Shown here: positions 12,026 to 24,100 of the stretch, piece by piece | How positions within the stretch are numbered: the first letter of the stretch is position 1 | Layout: each line of letters opens with the position of its first letter | DNA from: Trema orientale | Lineage: Eukaryota > Streptophyta > Magnoliopsida > Rosales > Cannabaceae | NCBI GenBank assembly: GCA_002914845.1 | Contig: JXTC01000160.1 | Location: 101,458-165,457 of the forward strand | Direction: 5' to 3' | Length of the DNA stretch: 64,000 nucleotides | Notes under the pieces: generated by a model | Seen by the model: the letters and a program-made list of their open reading frames with translations, nothing else | The model's database searches: none | What the model was told of the DNA's origin: nothing | Translations under genes and position numbers: made by a program

Positions 12026-12711
12026 GGAAAGAGATGTAAATTCATTATAAAAACGGCTATAATTACCCCAAAAAAAATTGATATAAGTAAAAATATAAAT
12101 CTATAAAGTTTTATTGCTCCCAATTTTCCTTTTTTTTTTTTCAAATCACTGAAACAAATTTGTTTTTTTTTTAATGAAAATACGTTGGCATCTACGAACA
12201 GAAGAACAAAAGAATATGAAGTATTAGTTAACCAACTCAATATATTAACATTTGTACGTTCATTAAAAGATAAATATCTAGTCCATTGAAAAAAAGATAA
12301 ATCTTTACACATATTTAAAAATTAAATGCATACATGAACACTCACTCTAATATTTCCTTAGACCGATGGACATAAGTGTTTTCCAATAAAATCAACCTTT
12401 TAAAAGTATTTTGAAGAATTTTTTAGGAGTATTTCTTTAACTAGTAGTATTTTAGACTAAAATAACTTTTCTTAGAGTGTTTAGAAATAGTCAAAAGCTC
12501 TTTAGCTAAATGGTCGAATTTTGGATGTTTGAAAAATAACCATTTTTTTAAACTGTTAAAAAATAGCCAAATTTTAAAAGTTATTTGAAATATGATCATT
12601 TTCATAGTTAATATATTAGAATATATTAATTTATTTTGTATAAAATTGATTTATTATTTTTTAAAAAAATAGATCAACTGAAAATGAGTATTTATCAGAA
12701 TAAAATTATAA
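12026..12711. other. Intergenic, no gene supported
   Basis: AT-rich, low-complexity spacer. The open frames present are short and rich in F, I and K, as expected by chance at this composition. Confidence 0.4.
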
Positions 12712-13003
12712 GGGGCTTATAGAAATATGACCAAATTTTGGGCCCAATTTCAGTAAATGTTCCTTTGTCAAATGTTATAGCAAAATATTCGGTATATATG
12801 CATATATACCAAATGTAAAACTTTATATACCAAGTATAAAAAATTATATACTCAGTGCATTTCAGTACAGTAACTAAAATTGGTAGATACACATATCTAC
12901 CAAGTGTAAAAATATATACACCTGAACATTTAGCTATAAAATTTTAAAAATAGACATCTACTTAATTAAGTTTAAAATTTTGGTCATCTACCTCAATTTC
13001 TCA
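12712..13003. mobile_element. MITE-like repeat, copy 2
   Basis: Second copy of the repeat at 5727-6013, same orientation. The two share long identical stretches such as GCTTATAGAAATATGACCAA. Here the inverted arms are easier to see: GACCAAATTTT at the left against AAAATTTTGGTC near 12980. No target duplication was recognised. Confidence 0.6.
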
Positions 13004-13479
13004 AATTATAAAACAACCACTTATTAAATAGGTGAAAAAAAAAAGTAATTTTTAAATTGATCTTAAAAAAAGGATATTTCTTCGTGAAAATTAGGCCTTG
13101 TATGTCATTTTAAGAAAAAAATAGAATAAAATACGATTGACTGTGGTTTTTTCAGATTCGATACGGTTTTTATTAGAAACATTCTATTTTCAAAAAAAAA
13201 AAAAATTAGAAACATGCCATTTTTTAAAATAGTAACTAGTAATTTGTATCCAATTTTTGAGTACTGGTAACTAATTGTATTTATAATTGGTATATAACTG
13301 ATAACCGGTAACTAATTTTTAGAAACCGATAACCAATGACCATTTAAAAAATATTATTTTCTAAAAAATTTTAAAAAGTGATATTTTTAAATAAAAAATC
13401 GTACAGAAATTAAAATAAAATCTGATCTCCGTATTTTTGTAATTCTTTTTGGTTTTTATCAGTAAACGTGTTAGAAACC

Positions 13480-13774
13480 CTATTTCTTATAAATACTCAA
13501 AAGTCATTCTGGCCCAAACTAGTCCTAGTCAGGAGCCCATATTGGAAGAGCCCAATAGAAGAGGAAGAGAGCCTCAAGAGATATCCGGGTCGTGCCCGTC
13601 AACCATAGCCGGTTCGGTTCGCACACCGGTTCGTATTGGAGACGAAGACACGGTTTATTTGTGGGCTATTGAAGCTTTGATCTTCTCTGCAACTATTCTT
13701 CTTCTTCTTCTTCTTCTTCTTCTTCTTCCTCGACTCAGACTAACTCTCTCAGAGGAGGAGACGACGCCTCAGAA
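13480..13774 (+). promoter_or_regulatory. Beta-adaptin promoter and leader
   Basis: Contains GGCCCA/AGCCCA-type motifs (about 13511, 13537, 13549) and a reverse TGGGCT at about 13661, as in many plant housekeeping promoters. A (CTT)n run at about 13696-13729 precedes the ATG and is likely leader. The leader also creates an open frame of 109 codons with a leucine run, which I regard as a by-product of the repeat. Confidence 0.5.
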
Positions 13775-16700
13775 ATGAGCGGCCACGATTCCAAGTACTT
13801 CTCCACCACTAAGAAGGGAGAAATCCCTGAGCTCAAGGAGGAGCTCAATTCCCAGTACAAGGTCTTCTTCTCTCTCTCTGCATATATATGTATGGGTATA
13901 TGTATATGTAATATGTGTATGTGGATCTCCGATCTGCATCGCTTAGGTTTTCCATATTTAGATCTGTTGATTCGTTGCGTAGATTGCTTTTTGAAACAAT
14001 TGGAATTATGCTTCATTTCGTGTATAGATTCTGGATTGGGGTTGTTGTGTTGTTTATGTTAATGATCTATGTTCTGTTTGTTTCCCGAGAAACTGGTGGG
14101 AAATGGGTAGAAAATTCTGAATTTTGTTGAATTCATTGTGGGTTGCTCGAGTTACTGGGAGAGGGAGTTTGTGATTTGCATCTTGGGATCTATAATCTTT
14201 GGCAGATAATTGACTAGGAAGTAGAAAAAAAAACTCTTATTCTGTCATGTAAACTTGATTTGGGAATATGGAATTGTTGTTATGTTAATGGGTTTTTGAA
14301 GGTTGTTAGGTTATGTTGTTCTTGTTCCAGAATCATGTTCTTGTTTGATGGGTCATGTAGGATAAGAGAAAAGATGCTGTCAAGAAAGTGATTGCTGCTA
14401 TGACAGTTGGGAAGGATGTTTCATCGCTCTTCACCGATGTTGTGAATTGCATGCAAACTGAAAATTTGGAGCTGAAGAAGCTTGTTTATCTGTACCTCAT
14501 AAATTACGCGAAAAGCCAGCCGGACTTAGCAATACTCGCAGTGAATACATTTGTTAAGGTGGTTTATGTCTTCTACATTTTGTTATTGACATCAGCATAT
14601 CACTTGGACTGAAACGGTTATGGGGAAAAAAAAAAAGAAATGTCTTTAGTGAACGTTCCATTATCATTTCTGCAGGATTCACAGGACCCAAATCCTTTGA
14701 TTCGTGCTTTGGCCGTACGCACAATGGGTTGCATTCGTGTTGATAAAATTACAGAATATCTTTGCGATCCCCTTCAGAGGTGTCTTAAGGTAGATATTAC
14801 AGTTGAAAACTTTCAGCTTTCTAGGCTTTTCCTAATGGGAATTAAGATTCAGATAAACTTGCAGTTTGCAGTCTTTTATTTATAGTTGTTTTACTTTTGC
14901 CCATGTCCTACTTTTCTTGTGGTTTATTATCTGTACTGATTAATTTTATCTGTTGATAGGATGATGATCCATATGTTCGCAAGACAGCAGCCATATGTGT
15001 TGCCAAACTTTATGACATAAATGCTGAGTTGGTTGAGGATAGGGGTTTTCTCGAATCTCTCAAGGATTTGATATCTGACAACAATCCAATGGTTGTAGCA
15101 AATGCTGTCGCTGCTCTTGCTGAAATTCAAGAGAATAGTAATAGACCAATTTTTGAGATCACTAGCCACACCCTCTCAAAGCTGCTTACGGCTTTAAATG
15201 AATGCACAGAGTAAGTTTATTTCATTTTTTTCAAAAGATCTTGTATAATTGTATTGTTTAATTTTGTCATTGAAAAATAACTTTGATATCAGAGAATTAG
15301 GTCTTCTTGGTTGTTATATATCATTGTTGATACAGTTTTTCTGTTGACTCCGCATTCAATGGCTGTGCAAGTTATTTCTTTGAGATTCCTTAGCTTTTTG
15401 TTGTCTGACATGAACATGATAATTTCTCAGGTGGGGTCAAGTTTTTATACTGGATGCTCTTTCTAGATACAAGGCAGCTGATTCTCGTGAAGCTGAGAAC
15501 ATAGTAGAGCGAGTTACACCCCGACTACAACATGCTAACTGTGCAGTTGTACTTTCAGCTGTGAAGGTGATGCTTTGGTTAATCATTCGGCATCATCTCA
15601 TTGTTACTAACGTGTTAATATTTGTTATCCTTTCAACATCCACCATTATAACAATCTTTCCCGTATCTTTTCCTTGCAGATGATACTGCAACAAATGGAA
15701 CTTATAACTAGTACTGATGTGGTTAGAAATCTTTGCAAGAAGATGGCTCCTCCACTTGTGACATTACTCTCTGCTGAACCTGAAATACAGTATGTTGCAT
15801 TGCGGAACATCAACCTTATAGTACAAAGACGGCCTACAATCCTAGCGCATGAAATTAAGGTGAATCTTTATCTGTCTATATGATGCCTCTTCATTCTAAC
15901 TTTTAATGTTGTGTACTCCCGTATATGCACAACAATAGCTGTTACTTGTGCTTGAAGTCGTGGTCTTGTTATGGTGAGATCTTGTCTCACATTAGTTAGT
16001 TTTTTGCTNNNNNNNNNNNNNNNTGAAGATGGAAAAGTTAGAAATCATGATTAAGCTTGCTTCTGACCGAAATATAGACCAGGTATGTTGAATATTTCTC
16101 GTACTTAAAAGAATTCTGATTAAACTTCTTTATTGCTTATATAATAATCCGAGTTTAATTTAATTTTGCCTTTTTTGCATGATAATTCTGTAGGTTCTAT
16201 TGGAGTTTAAAGAGTACGCTACTGAAGTTGATGTGGATTTTGTTAGAAAGGCAGTTCGTGCCATTGGCCGCTGTGCCATCAAATTAGAAAGAGCAGCTGA
16301 GCGGTGCATCAGTGTTCTACTTGAATTGATTAAGATTAAGGTGAATTATGTGGTTCAAGAGGCTATTATTGTGATCAAAGATATCTTTAGGAGATATCCG
16401 AATACGTAAGTTATATTATTTCTGATTTGTAATAAGAATGATTTTTCCTTTTCTCCTTCATAACTTTTTACATTAAATCTGTAATTGCTTTTGCAGCTAT
16501 GAGTCCATCATTGCAACGCTATGCGAGAGTCTTGACACTCTAGATGAACCAGAAGCTAAGGTAAATATGTTCCTTCCCCTGTTACTAAACAAGCTCACAG
16601 CTTAATATCTCATTGTTTACTCATTTTTACCAAGCAATATGGTCTTCATCTCTTTGTTGACATCCTTTAGGCATCAATGATCTGGATAATTGGTGAATAT

Positions 16701-19700
16701 GCGGAAAGAATTGATAATGCTGATGAGCTCCTTGAGAGCTTTTTGGAGAGTTTCCCTGAAGAACCTGCACAAGTCCAGTTGCAACTGCTGACTGCCACTG
16801 TCAAACTTTTCCTTAAGAAGCCAACTGAAGGCCCTCAGCAGATGATACAGGTCTGCTTAGTATTACTCGCACTGAGTGATCCCTACTTCCAATGTGAATT
16901 TAAGATTAGTCATGTCTTTCTGATGTTTCTGAACATTAGTGCAAGAAAATATGCGTATAGAGCTGCTTTAGATTATGAAGTTCAATTCTAAGACATTTTC
17001 TCAATGTACTGAAATGGGCTTACTAGAACTTTACATGAGACTCTTCACTGAAACTTAAATTTATTTGCCGAATTGGAATCCTTTTCTCAGAGCATGTTTA
17101 CCTTCCGAATTTCATTCTTGCTTCTATGCACATCGATGTTTCTTGTTTAGCTTGTCTGTTTCACGGCAGGAAACTATACAGAATGATTAGTAAATCGTTT
17201 TGTCTATGTACATTAAACTATCGAGTCATTTGAATTTTGTGTTTTTTCATGCTTGACAAAACAACTCATTCATGTCTACTAGTGTTAAGGCATCTACCAC
17301 TCTGGTTGAGAGATTGTAGTGTTTTTGTTTGTATCTAAAACCTGACCTCTGTTTGTAAGTTCAGTTGCCCATAACTAATGAAGGATAGCCTATTGAGAAC
17401 TTCCGTTGCCAACATGAGTTATTTCAGATATTGTTCGAGTAAATTCTCACAATATTGATTCATGTTTACAGGTAGTCTTGAATAATGCGACTGTAGAGAC
17501 AGATAACCCTGATCTGCGGGACCGTGCTTACATATATTGGCGTCTCTTATCAACTGACCCTGAGGTGTGGTTTGGCAAAGATATGATAGTTCTCTCTTCA
17601 GATAATACCTTCATTTCTCTCTTTTTATTGTTTCTCTGAGAAAGGAGTAGCTTTGTTGCTTATGAATGTCTTTGTGTGCATGTCAGAACAGTCACCATAG
17701 AAGGTTTCATTTGTATGCCACATTTAGCGTAGATCCTTGGGTGAACCCTACATTGTTAGATAATGGACTTAAATCTTGATTTTATCTGATGTGGTTGGAC
17801 CTGATTATATAGTTTAATATCTTCCCCTATGTCATTTTGGGGTGTTTAAGGTAACAACATCTTTTTTAGATTCCTGCTCAAGGGGGTCTGTTCACTTGAT
17901 AGATGGCTTGTACATGGGTCTTTGTTGCGAGTGCATGCAATAGTAGATGCTATCAGGTATGCATTACTTTTATTGTGTGTCTGATGGGCTACTTTTTGTG
18001 ACATAGGCTGCGAAGGATGTTGTGTTAGCAGAGAAGCCCGTGATTTCTGATGATTCAAACCAGCTTGAACCAACTCTTCTTGATGAGCTTCTTGCCAACA
18101 TTGCTACATTATCTTCTGTGTATCACAAGCCCCCAGAAGCATTCATAACACGTGTGAAGACCACAACCCAGAGAACTGAAGATGACGAATATGCTGAAGG
18201 GAGTGAAACAGGGTATTCTGAATCTCATGTTGCTGATGGTGCTGCATCTCCACCAACTAGCTCTGACAATGTTCCATATGCTGCGGCAAGACAACCAGGT
18301 CCTGCAGCTACACCAACTCAACCAGCACCTGCTGCTCCAGTGCCAGATTTACTAGGTGATCTGATAGGCCTGGATAATGCCATTGTCCCTGTTGATCAGC
18401 CTTCTACTCCTGCTGGGTAAGTGTGGTGGAACATGAAAGCTGTCTGATTGTTGGTGGTTAAATGAGTAGTTGTAGGGAGTATTCTCTGCATGTTTGAATT
18501 ACGCTTTTTTTTTGGTGGGGAGGTGGGTGGTATTTATTATTTAGAATGACTGCAGCTATAAGTTGATTACGAAGTATAGTATCTAGAAGATGAATGTGTC
18601 TGTTAGAACACACACTTAATACTTGCAATGTTTGGTTTGACAACTGTGGTTGATGCTCTGGATGGGACTTACCGGATTTTCTGGTGTTTATTGCAGCCCT
18701 CCTTTGCCTGTTTTACTGCCTGCATCAACTGGTCAAGGTTTGCAGATCAGTGCTCAATTGACACGAAGGGATGGCCAAATATTTTACAGTTTATTGTTTG
18801 AGAACAACTCACAGATTCCTCTTGATGGTTTCATGATTCAGTTCAACAAAAATACGTTTGGTCTTGCGGCTGCTGGATCCTTGCAGGTAGCAAATTATTC
18901 TGTTTTTTTCATCCCTTACCTCTGGAGGCTAGTTTTAACCCAATGCATTGTGTTCTGTTAGGTTCCCCAATTGCAACCTGGCTCGTCTGCGACGACTCTT
19001 CTGCCAATGGTTGTGTTCCAGAATTTGTCGCAAGGTCCTCCAAGCTCACTTCTGCAGGTCGCCGTGAAAAATAATCAACAACCCGTCTGGTACTTCAATG
19101 ATAAAATCTCATTACATGTGTTCTTTACTGAGGAAGGGAGAATGGAGCGTGCAAGCTTTCTTGAGGTAAAATTACTTTCCTCTCCTGTTGGCTTTTATTC
19201 GCTTTTCTTACTGCGTGTGCTATTTTTGGTGAATACACATATCATGACATTCATTGCGCAATGTTGTTCTTGCAAAGCGTGTTGCTTATAGTTGTAGTTT
19301 CATAGAAATGACCTCTTTGCTTCCCTGAAAATAAAACGTACACTCCTTTTCTGTATTTCGATTTTGTAATGCCTTAATTAGTCTGAACCGAAGAAATGTC
19401 CTTACTTCATGTTATACTGGACAATCCTTTCAATATACATGCGTTAAGTGCTATTTGACATGAGGCCATGTTTGTCGTTTTACACTAGTTTAGGTTCAAT
19501 TTTCCCAAAATCTGATATTCAGAGAAGGGGTGTATTTCTCAATGTTAGTAGATTGAAAAGGTTCTTTATTGAAAAGTATATTCAGTGCTAGAATGTAGCT
19601 TAGCAGGGACCTCTGTTATGGTGAAAGTAGTAAAATAACCTCTATACAAAAGAATACAGTAGGCACGCTCAAAATAAAATTTATTGAAAAAAGAGGTACA

Positions 19701-20169
19701 CCGTTCTAGAAAGAGTTTTGAGACAGGATAGGATAGGATAGGATGCTACTCGGTTTGACCTTGCATCACCTTGTTGGAGTTGTGATGTGGCATGTTGCAT
19801 ATGCTGAGATTCAGACATTTGATTGGGTTGGATAAGTCTTGGTTATAATAATGCATGTCCCTAATGCAGACATGGAGATCCCTTCCGGACTCGAATGAGG
19901 TCTCAAGGGACTTCCCTAATGCTGTGATAAGCTCTGTGGAAGCAACTCTAGACCAGCTGGCTGCTTCGAACATGTTCTTTATTGCGAGACGCAAGCATGC
20001 AAACCAGGATGTTTTCTACTTCTCTGCGAAACTCCCTAAAGGAACGCCTTTCTTGATCGAACTTACTACAGTCGTTGGAAACCCGGGAGTCAAGTCTGCA
20101 ATCAAGACTCCGAACCCTGAAATGGCACCACTTTTCTTTGAATCTATTGAGGCTCTCCTTAGGGTTTGA
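13775..20169 (+). CDS. BETAB-AD/BETAC-AD-like: Beta-adaptin, large subunit of AP-1/AP-2 clathrin adaptor
   Basis: Beta-adaptin is the clathrin-binding large subunit of the AP-1/AP-2 adaptors at the trans-Golgi network and plasma membrane. Fifteen exons: 13775-13861, 14361-14558, 14676-14789, 14960-15210, 15431-15566, 15680-15859, 16024(gap)-16082, 16194-16405, 16497-16560, 16671-16850, 17472-17564, 18007-18416, 18697-18886, 18962-19165 and 19870-20169. Phases agree throughout apart from the gap. The intact product would be about 903 residues, close to the ~890-900 of Arabidopsis beta-adaptins B/C. It has an N-terminal HEAT/armadillo trunk starting [20 protein letters not shown]. An acidic, Pro/Ala-rich hinge with clathrin-box-like LIGLD lies near residue 655. 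The C-terminal appendage contains [20 protein letters not shown] and ends [11 protein letters not shown]. Exon 7 lacks the start of its sequence because of the N run. Plant beta-adaptins may serve both AP-1 and AP-2, so I do not choose. Confidence 0.97.
16009..16023. other. Assembly gap (15 N) inside beta-adaptin exon 7
   Basis: The bases before the gap look like the pyrimidine tract of an acceptor, and those after it begin inside a codon of exon 7. The conserved family sequence implies about 34 missing coding bases plus the acceptor AG. That is more than the 15 N shown, so the gap length is nominal. It is an assembly artefact, not a gene lesion, as far as can be seen. Confidence 0.85.
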
Positions 20170-21101
20170 TTCTGTTTATATTTTTTCCCATTAATATTTT
20201 TTGTTAGTGTTTGTAAAATCTGTCCCGGCCATTGAAGTTTTGGTTGATCTTGTCTTTTTCTGTTATTCTTTGTACCTTTATCTGTTTGCCACTTATATTG
20301 AGTTGAAACATTCAAACTCAGGCTAATATGTATCAGCAGTTTTACAAATTTCGGTTGCTTGATATTGTAGCTTGTTTGAAAGGGTTCTGAGATTTAGAGC
20401 ATGTAATCGAAGTTCTGAACTAGCAGTTTTTTTTTTTTTTTTTAATTTATTTTATAATTTGGTCCATATTTATATTCAAATTCTTAGTTTGATTTATTTA
20501 TCCTTTTCGCAAACAAGGCAATATATAGTATTTTTCCACGCCCATCTCTTCTTTATTTAAAGATGGTCTCAAATTATTATCTCAATTAGTCAATTTCAAA
20601 GTAAAAACCGCGATATTCCTCGAAATTAGACAATAAGTTTCGGTATAATCTAAGTTAATTAAGAGATAATGATATAGTTATGTGTGATGATAATCTTTTT
20701 GTTTTTCTGAATCATGGGATGATAATCCTTAATTCCATGCTTTATCTATGAACATTAATACTATATTTCTCTATTAAATACCAATAATTGTCTTCATTCG
20801 AAAAAACATTCAAATACGATCAACAATTACGTAACATACATACTTTCACTATCATTGGATTTCTTCTTTAGAGATAATTTTATTTGATGTAACACCGAAA
20901 ATAGGAGCAGAGGCTAAATTAAATTTTTTTTTTTTTTTTTTTTTTTTTGAGAAAATTGTTTCATTGCAAAACACTTTGACACCAAGAAGCACAGTCGTAT
21001 TAGACTTCCATGAAGTCTTACATTATAAACATCGGCACATTTTTTTTTTCCTACATAAAAATATAAATAAGTAAATAAAATCTTTCATTTTGGCCCAAGA
21101 T
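20170..21101. other. Beta-adaptin 3' end and intergenic spacer
   Basis: Holds the probable 3' UTR of beta-adaptin (to about 20400), then T-rich spacer with runs at 20428-20443 and 20925-20949. I see no gene. Confidence 0.5.
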
Positions 21102-24100
21102 ATGGTGTATTCACTCAAGTTCTGTGTCTTGGTAATTCGTCTTCTTTTCTTCCTTAGTAGCTTTTGGTTATTCAAAGACTTTCTGGCTTCTATGTTCCTA
21201 CCACAAAGCTGTTACTGGACCTACATAAGAGGTTAACAAGCAGTTTTCTTGTATGCATACATATGTAAACATATATATGCGTGCATTCATGAGTATGCAT
21301 ATACATACATATATATGATCACTCCATAGAACAACATGGATAGAGAGAGTTTCATCAGCAGCATAAATGTTATCTGAAAGTTATACTACTCTTACTTCTT
21401 CATGGTCTCAACACCTTAAATATATATATATATATTTTATTTATTTTTTTCTTTTTATGTATGTTTGTATTCCAAATGTGAAAAAAAAAAGAGAAAAACT
21501 AAAAATTGTTAAAATCATTCGAAGTTAAGCTGGTTTCTGTTGTATAACTATGTTTTGTTTCAGTTGAGTTGCCGCTTAATTTTTCGTCAGCAACCATTGC
21601 CATTGACTCAGATGTGAACCTTGTGAGTTTCTCTAAACATGCCTCAGACTATGCATTTCAGATTTTGGAATTCAGATTGAACTTTTTCTATCCAAAATAG
21701 ATGGAAGTCAAAGCTATGGGACTTGCTTCTACCCTTGTCCTATTGCTCTTATATCTGTGTTTGGTGCTGCAGGACCTTGAAAACTTGAAAAAGCATTCCA
21801 AGGAAAGGTTACCAATTATATGCTTTAGAGATGGAGGTCCCCCTCTTCCAGATTTCTCAAGAGCTTCTTTGAGAGGCTTAGGTAAATTCAATTAAAAAGA
21901 AAAGAAAAAGGGTTGCTTTAAATATTGACAGAATTCCATTATGTTATCTTGAAATATCTAATCTCATTTGTTCTGGTCTCTAACTATAACACTTTAATAT
22001 GTAGTTCATACTCATTATTCGTGACAGACAATTAGTGAGTTAATTCTTCTTGGTTCAAACTTTTAAAAGGAGTTCTTTTTTGTTTTTCCAGTGATTAATC
22101 ACTATAATGTTTCTGCTGGAAATGTTCAGTATCTTCAGAATGGGGACCAGTGTTACCCTTTGCAGAAAAGGCTCACATTTAAAATGCCTTATGGACAGGT
22201 TGGTTACATTCTTTCAATTTAATCTTCAAGATTCATAACAAGTTTTGACTCAAAAAGTTTCTTCTTTTTCTCATGAAAACATAAAATTTTAACAAGCAGT
22301 TCACTCCGGGAGTCTATTACGCTGGCCTATTCAATGGACTCAGAAATATTAGAACTCAGTCATATGTGGTACGTCGATTTCATTTCCTACTAAATAATAT
22401 GTATTCTTCTTTTTTATAAAGCTTCTTCCTAGAAAATTTGTCTCTATTTGTTTTCGAAATCCAATCTACAGATCAAAAGAGGCTCCACCTACTCCTTTAG
22501 TGCCAATATAACAGTGGAACTGTGGAAGGCTGTCTGGACACTACAAAGAAGGGCCAGTATTGTGATCAGACAGTTGAGGACCTTCAAAACAATCTTCAAA
22601 ATGATGGGATTTTAATCAATCACACTAGAAATTTATGTCTTGTAAACATGGAGCCAAAGTTATACCCCTTAGATACATTCATGCCAATCCAAGTAACAGC
22701 AAAAGCTAAATACATTGCTTTCAATCGTACTCTTTCCACGAAGAACATAGCAGTTGGTAATGAAGTATCTATAATGTGCCATGCTCGCTGCAACGGAATC
22801 CCAGATGTGTCTTTATATGATTACTCCAGCAACTTAAGTAAATCCTCTTTAGTCATCCCAGTACCAAAGTGTCCCAAGTGGTATTTTTCAATTCAGGCTG
22901 TCTACCAGCCAAAATTTCAAGAAGAAAAGCTGGAAGAAGAAATAGAGGTTTGTTTGTCGATAGAGTGGGAAGTGATTTATTGCAAAGATGGGAAGGATGG
23001 ACCAAACTGTGCAGGGGAAGAGCATGAACTTAAGGTTTGTAGTTTAGCAAAGCACTATTTGAATAATTAGTCCACATATTTTAACAAGCTGTTTTATATT
23101 ATTACATAAGAGTCAAATCTAACATAAATGGGAAAATTTTGTGCTGACTTCTGTAGGAAGTTGACCAAGCTAATCCAACTGTTCCTATTATATATTTGCC
23201 AGCATCAAAAACCAATCCTCAAGATCAGCTAATTTTTCTTTGGAACCCCTCTTAAGCAAGTCTTTGCATGAAGAGAAATCAGGTTATTCTTGGACTTATT
23301 TTATATGTGGACTTATGCAGCAGGAGAAAATATTCACATTCAACTTGTATCAGACACAACATTGAACTATGCAATATGTGTTAGATACTATGGAGTGCCA
23401 ACTTCTGAGTTCTGGGACTGTAAATATTCGAATCAGAAAATCGATGGCAAGAACAAACCCTTTATTAAATTGTATAATTCAACTCAAAAAATAGTCAATT
23501 TGTACATCTTATATGTGACAGAAGGATATTTGATTAAGGCATCCTCTCCCTGTTAAAGGTTCTTCTAGTCTTCCCACAACAATGTCTGTTTCCATTAAAT
23601 CATGTCCAAATCGATGTTCTGATCATGGAACATGTATGTATGGTACAGAAGCAAGTGGATTAACCTCCTATAGGTTAGTATTATTTTGACTTATTAACTT
23701 GACATATTTTGTGGAGATAATTTCTTTTATTGTGCACTTTTCAAAGGATAAAGGAGTGCGGATTCAAATGAATCTTTTAGTTATAGCAGCAAAATATTCA
23801 AGTCCCTTGTGTAATGTTCTTATACAGCTCTGTATAATAGGCTTTTCCTTCTTTTTTTTTTTTTCTTTTTTTTTTTTTACTTCTCAGCTACTGCTACTGT
23901 GATAGAGACCATGGAGGATTTGACTGCAGTGTTGATTTAAGCCAATAATGGCATTCATTTTCTCTCATTGCTACAAATGCTGTAGCTATTCTTCCAGCCT
24001 TTAGGGCCCTTTATCAGAAGGTAAAATCCAAATATTTGTCCCTAAGAAGTTGATGTCTATAAAAACCATCAAAGCTACAAACTGTACTATTTTCGGAGTC

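Noticed and set aside
13449..13778. 109-codon open frame before beta-adaptin
   Set aside because: It is produced by the CTT repeat (leucine run) in the leader, lacks a proper ATG start and overlaps the true start codon in another frame.
22522..23034. Independent 182-codon gene starting at GTG
   Set aside because: It is exon 6 of the TMEM8-like locus seen after the 8-base insertion; nuclear genes do not normally start at GTG.
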